Source: JAUXFS01 sp050329575
Lineage (GTDB): Bacteria; Pseudomonadota; Alphaproteobacteria; Rhodospirillales; Defluviicoccaceae
Direction: 5' to 3'
Length of the DNA: 35,574 nucleotides
NCBI GenBank assembly: GCA_050329575.1
Contig: JBHJOP010000063.1
Coordinates: forward strand, 1-35,574
Part shown: positions 33,496 to 35,574 of the stretch, one piece after another
Layout: the number at the start of each line of letters is the position of its first letter
Numbering within the stretch: position 1 is the first letter of the stretch
Translations under genes and position numbers: made by a program
Notes under the pieces: model-generated
Databases searched by the model: none
Told to the model about the DNA's origin: nothing
The model's input: only the letters and a program-made list of their open reading frames with translations

Positions 33496-35574
33496 CTATG
33501 GTATCCAGGACCAGAACTCGATCCGGAAAAACCGCACGAACAGCCGCGTGAACGCCTGCCATGCGGGCATCTCGGAACCTTCGATCTTGCCGTATCCGCT
33601 CATCCCGGTCTTCAGGAAACCGTCGTCGTTGGCCACCTCGGTGGTGACGCGGACGATTTCGCCGTACTCGCGCGGCTCGGTCACCGGGGCGATGCCGACG
33701 ACGGTGCCAACCCGCTCGGTTTCGCTGGCGCCCCACGCCTTCAATCGCACCTTGCTGCCGATCCGGACCTCGGCGATGTCGGATTCCGGCACCTCCACTT
33801 CAACCTGCGCCAGACGCAGATCCTCGATTTCCGCAAACAGGGTGCCGAGCGGCAGGTGCTTGCCGAGATTGAAGTGCAGGTTCTTGGTGACCACCCGTCC
33901 GGCCACCGGGGCCAGGATACGGGCCCGTTCGATCTCCGCCCGCCGGAACTCGGTCTCGCGCTCCAGGGCGCGCACCTCGGCCCGAAGTGCTTCGACTTCG
34001 CTCTCGGTGGCGGCGCTGCGCACCAGCCGCAGATTGGCCTCGGCGACGGATAGATTGGCCTTGTTCAGTTCGTACTCCGAAACGGCGTCCTCGGCACTCT
34101 GCCGGGAGATGTGGCCCTTCTCGACAAGGATCGCCGCACGCTCGGCGGAGAGCTTGCTGAACGCCACCTTCGTTCGCGCACTGGCGACCTGCTTCTCGGC
34201 GAGTTCGATCTCTTCTGGTTTCGAGCCTTCCTCGAGCCTCCGCAGGCGGGCCCGCGCTTCGTCCAGCTTCGCCTCGGTGACCGCGAGATCGCGCTCCTCC
34301 TTCCAGGTGGAGAGCGCCGCGAGGACCTGGCCTTCCTCCACCCAGTCCCCCTCGCGCACGAAGATCTCCAAAACCTCGCCGTCGATTCGGCTATGCACCT
34401 CGACCCGCGAGGTTGGCAGGATGGTGAAGCTGCCACCCGTCTCGTAACGGTAGGGGAGGAAGGCCGCGACCGCGAGGCCCGCCAGCACCACGAGCCAGAA
34501 CAGCCTTGGAAACACGCGGGTGCGGGACCGCCCGGCCTCGATCGTCGGGAAGCCGCTCGGTGCGCCGACGGCGGTCGTCCGCCAGCGCGCCGGCGGCTGC
34601 GCCTCGAACGGCAGCACGCGTCCCCGTTCCGCTTCCACAGGGACCAGCGCTCCCCGTCCTTCCGCCGCCGCACCACCGCCTCGTGTCCGAAATCGGCGCA
34701 AGCTTCGCCAGCCGACCAGCAGCCACAGGATGAACAGGCCGAACAAACAAAGGAAGATGACGACGCCGGTACCGCTGAAACGTCGTTCCAGAAACGTGCT
34801 CGCGTAGAAGACGACCGGAACGACGAGCAGCCCGGCGAAGATCAGGGTGCCGGAGGCGAACAGGAACAGCGCCCACTTCTCGATGCCGGACAGCGCTTCC
34901 GGCAGTGGGCGTCCGCTCAACGTCCTGACCAATGCCGTCCAGGCATTGTTCATGAACGCGGGTCGTCCCAGATACTCCGACAGCCATCGGTAGCCGTCGT
35001 TGGGGGCGAGCGGCATCGCCGTCACCAGGAACACGAATAGCCCCAGCTGGCTGGAGATGAGCGCGAGATCGGGCCACCAGGTCCCGGTTCCCCGATAGCT
35101 GATCCAGACGAACGTGCCGCCCGCGAACAGCGACAACCGGGCGAGCAGCGGGGCGGCATAGCACCACAGCCGTCCGCGCCGCGACAGGGTGCGGACCGGC
35201 TCCCGGTCGACGTAGAAGCGCGGGAAGAACCCGAACAACAGCCGAACGCCGAACACGTCGACACGAGCACCGAACCCGGTCGCCACCGCGCCCTGAACGA
35301 TCTGGCTGAACAGGTTGACGATCACAAGCCCCAGAAAGAACATCGGGACGGTCCTGATGTCGTGGACCGCATCGACCAGATCGTGGGCGAATGGTCCCGG
35401 ATTGTGGAACAGTACCAGGCAAGCCAGCAGAACGCCCGGGATCAACGTCCAGACCACGAAGCGCAGCGGCCGGCACAACCACGCCACCACGCGCAGCACG
35501 CGCTGCGGATCGAACAGGGGAAACGCGAACGGATTGCGCGCCGCCCGCCGCGCCGGCGAAACGGCGGGATCCGG
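33496..35574 (-). CDS. M50-like membrane domain fused to a HlyD-type adaptor (5' end outside window)
   Basis: The frame is open from the window end; a GTG at 35499 is a possible start, but upstream codons give RRAARNPFAFPLFDPQRV, a stretch usual in M50-HlyD fusion proteins, so the true start is beyond the window. Numbered from 35499: residues about 1-240 hold several membrane helices laid out as in the site-2-protease-like (M50) domain, but HELGH is replaced by S65-Q-I-V-Q69 (35293-35307), while the later acidic motif remains as MPLAPNDGY. Residues about 245-330 are a charged linker, then one membrane helix (FWLVVLAGLAVAAFLPY). The HlyD part follows: barrel/lipoyl pieces around SRIDGEVLEIFVREGDWVEE, a long coiled coil (about 400-520), and ILAPVAGRVV. 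The end is aromatic (FFRIEFWSWIP). Such adaptors bridge inner-membrane exporters to the periplasm. Confidence 0.87.
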   Translation of the reverse strand, partial: PDPAVSPARRAARNPFAFPLFDPQRVLRVVAWLCRPLRFVVWTLIPGVLLACLVLFHNPGPFAHDLVDAVHDIRTVPMFFLGLVIVNLFSQIVQGAVATGFGARVDVFGVRLLFGFFPRFYVDREPVRTLSRRGRLWCYAAPLLARLSLFAGGTFVWISYRGTGTWWPDLALISSQLGLFVFLVTAMPLAPNDGYRWLSEYLGRPAFMNNAWTALVRTLSGRPLPEALSGIEKWALFLFASGTLIFAGLLVVPVVFYASTFLERRFSGTGVVIFLCLFGLFILWLLVGWRSLRRFRTRGGGAAAEGRGALVPVEAERGRVLPFEAQPPARWRTTAVGAPSGFPTIEAGRSRTRVFPRLFWLVVLAGLAVAAFLPYRYETGGSFTILPTSRVEVHSRIDGEVLEIFVREGDWVEEGQVLAALSTWKEERDLAVTEAKLDEARARLRRLEEGSKPEEIELAEKQVASARTKVAFSKLSAERAAILVEKGHISRQSAEDAVSEYELNKANLSVAEANLRLVRSAATESEVEALRAEVRALERETEFRRAEIERARILAPVAGRVVTKNLHFNLGKHLPLGTLFAEIEDLRLAQVEVEVPESDIAEVRIGSKVRLKAWGASETERVGTVVGIAPVTEPREYGEIVRVTTEVANDDGFLKTGMSGYGKIEGSEMPAWQAFTRLFVRFFRIEFWSWIP

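Overview
The window is very GC-rich, strongly third-position-biased bacterial DNA with dense genes, short or overlapping junctions and many long antisense shadow frames. The gene set (malyl-CoA lyase plus mesaconyl-CoA hydratase, B12-dependent methionine synthase, a CIA30-domain protein, a YjfB-like motility peptide) suggests an alphaproteobacterium, most plausibly near Rhodospirillales. That placement is inference from gene content, not from a marker gene.

Layout. 1-2.6 kb: end of an unidentified gene, a sugar-phosphate nucleotidyltransferase, a 56-residue peptide and a convergent exported protein. 2.6-5.3 kb: a repeat-bearing intergenic region, a large secreted cysteine-rich serine beta-lactamase-like protein, and the 3' remnant of an ISAs1-type insertion sequence. 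5.3-10 kb: metF and a methionine synthase divided into two overlapping frames, forming a methionine/C1 operon. 10.1-13.4 kb: rfbB-rfbC-rfbD for dTDP-L-rhamnose (rfbA absent here) followed by a CIA30-like gene. 13.8-14.6 kb: a frameshifted thioredoxin-fold gene with an antitoxin-like amino terminus, then arsC. 14.6-17.5 kb, minus strand: a family 2 glycosyltransferase, a flavin disulfide reductase and a YjfB-like small protein. 17.5-24.2 kb: an apparently cytoplasmic CBM-GH13 amylase, an SLC13/ArsB-type transporter, a small membrane protein, a TRIC channel, tRNA-Val(GAC), an N-formylglutamate amidohydrolase and a GNAT acetyltransferase. 24.4-26.6 kb: mcl and mch, which act on malyl-CoA, methylmalyl-CoA and mesaconyl-CoA. 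26.7-31.5 kb: a family 4 glycosyltransferase, a tandem pair of SDR dehydrogenases and two SAM methyltransferases, the second clearly AT-richer. 31.5-35.6 kb, minus strand: a PHB-depolymerase-like lipoprotein, an unrecognised charged protein, and a long membrane protein running off the window.

The most unusual item is that last gene. It joins an M50 (site-2-protease-like) membrane domain, whose HExxH zinc motif is replaced by SQIVQ, to a HlyD-type adaptor, so it looks like a pseudoprotease-adaptor fusion. Other items worth a look are the metH division exactly at its interdomain linker, the antitoxin/thioredoxin chimera with a homopolymer frameshift, a malyl-CoA lyase that recalls the Chloroflexus enzyme beside a Rhodobacter-like hydratase, and the low-GC methyltransferase.
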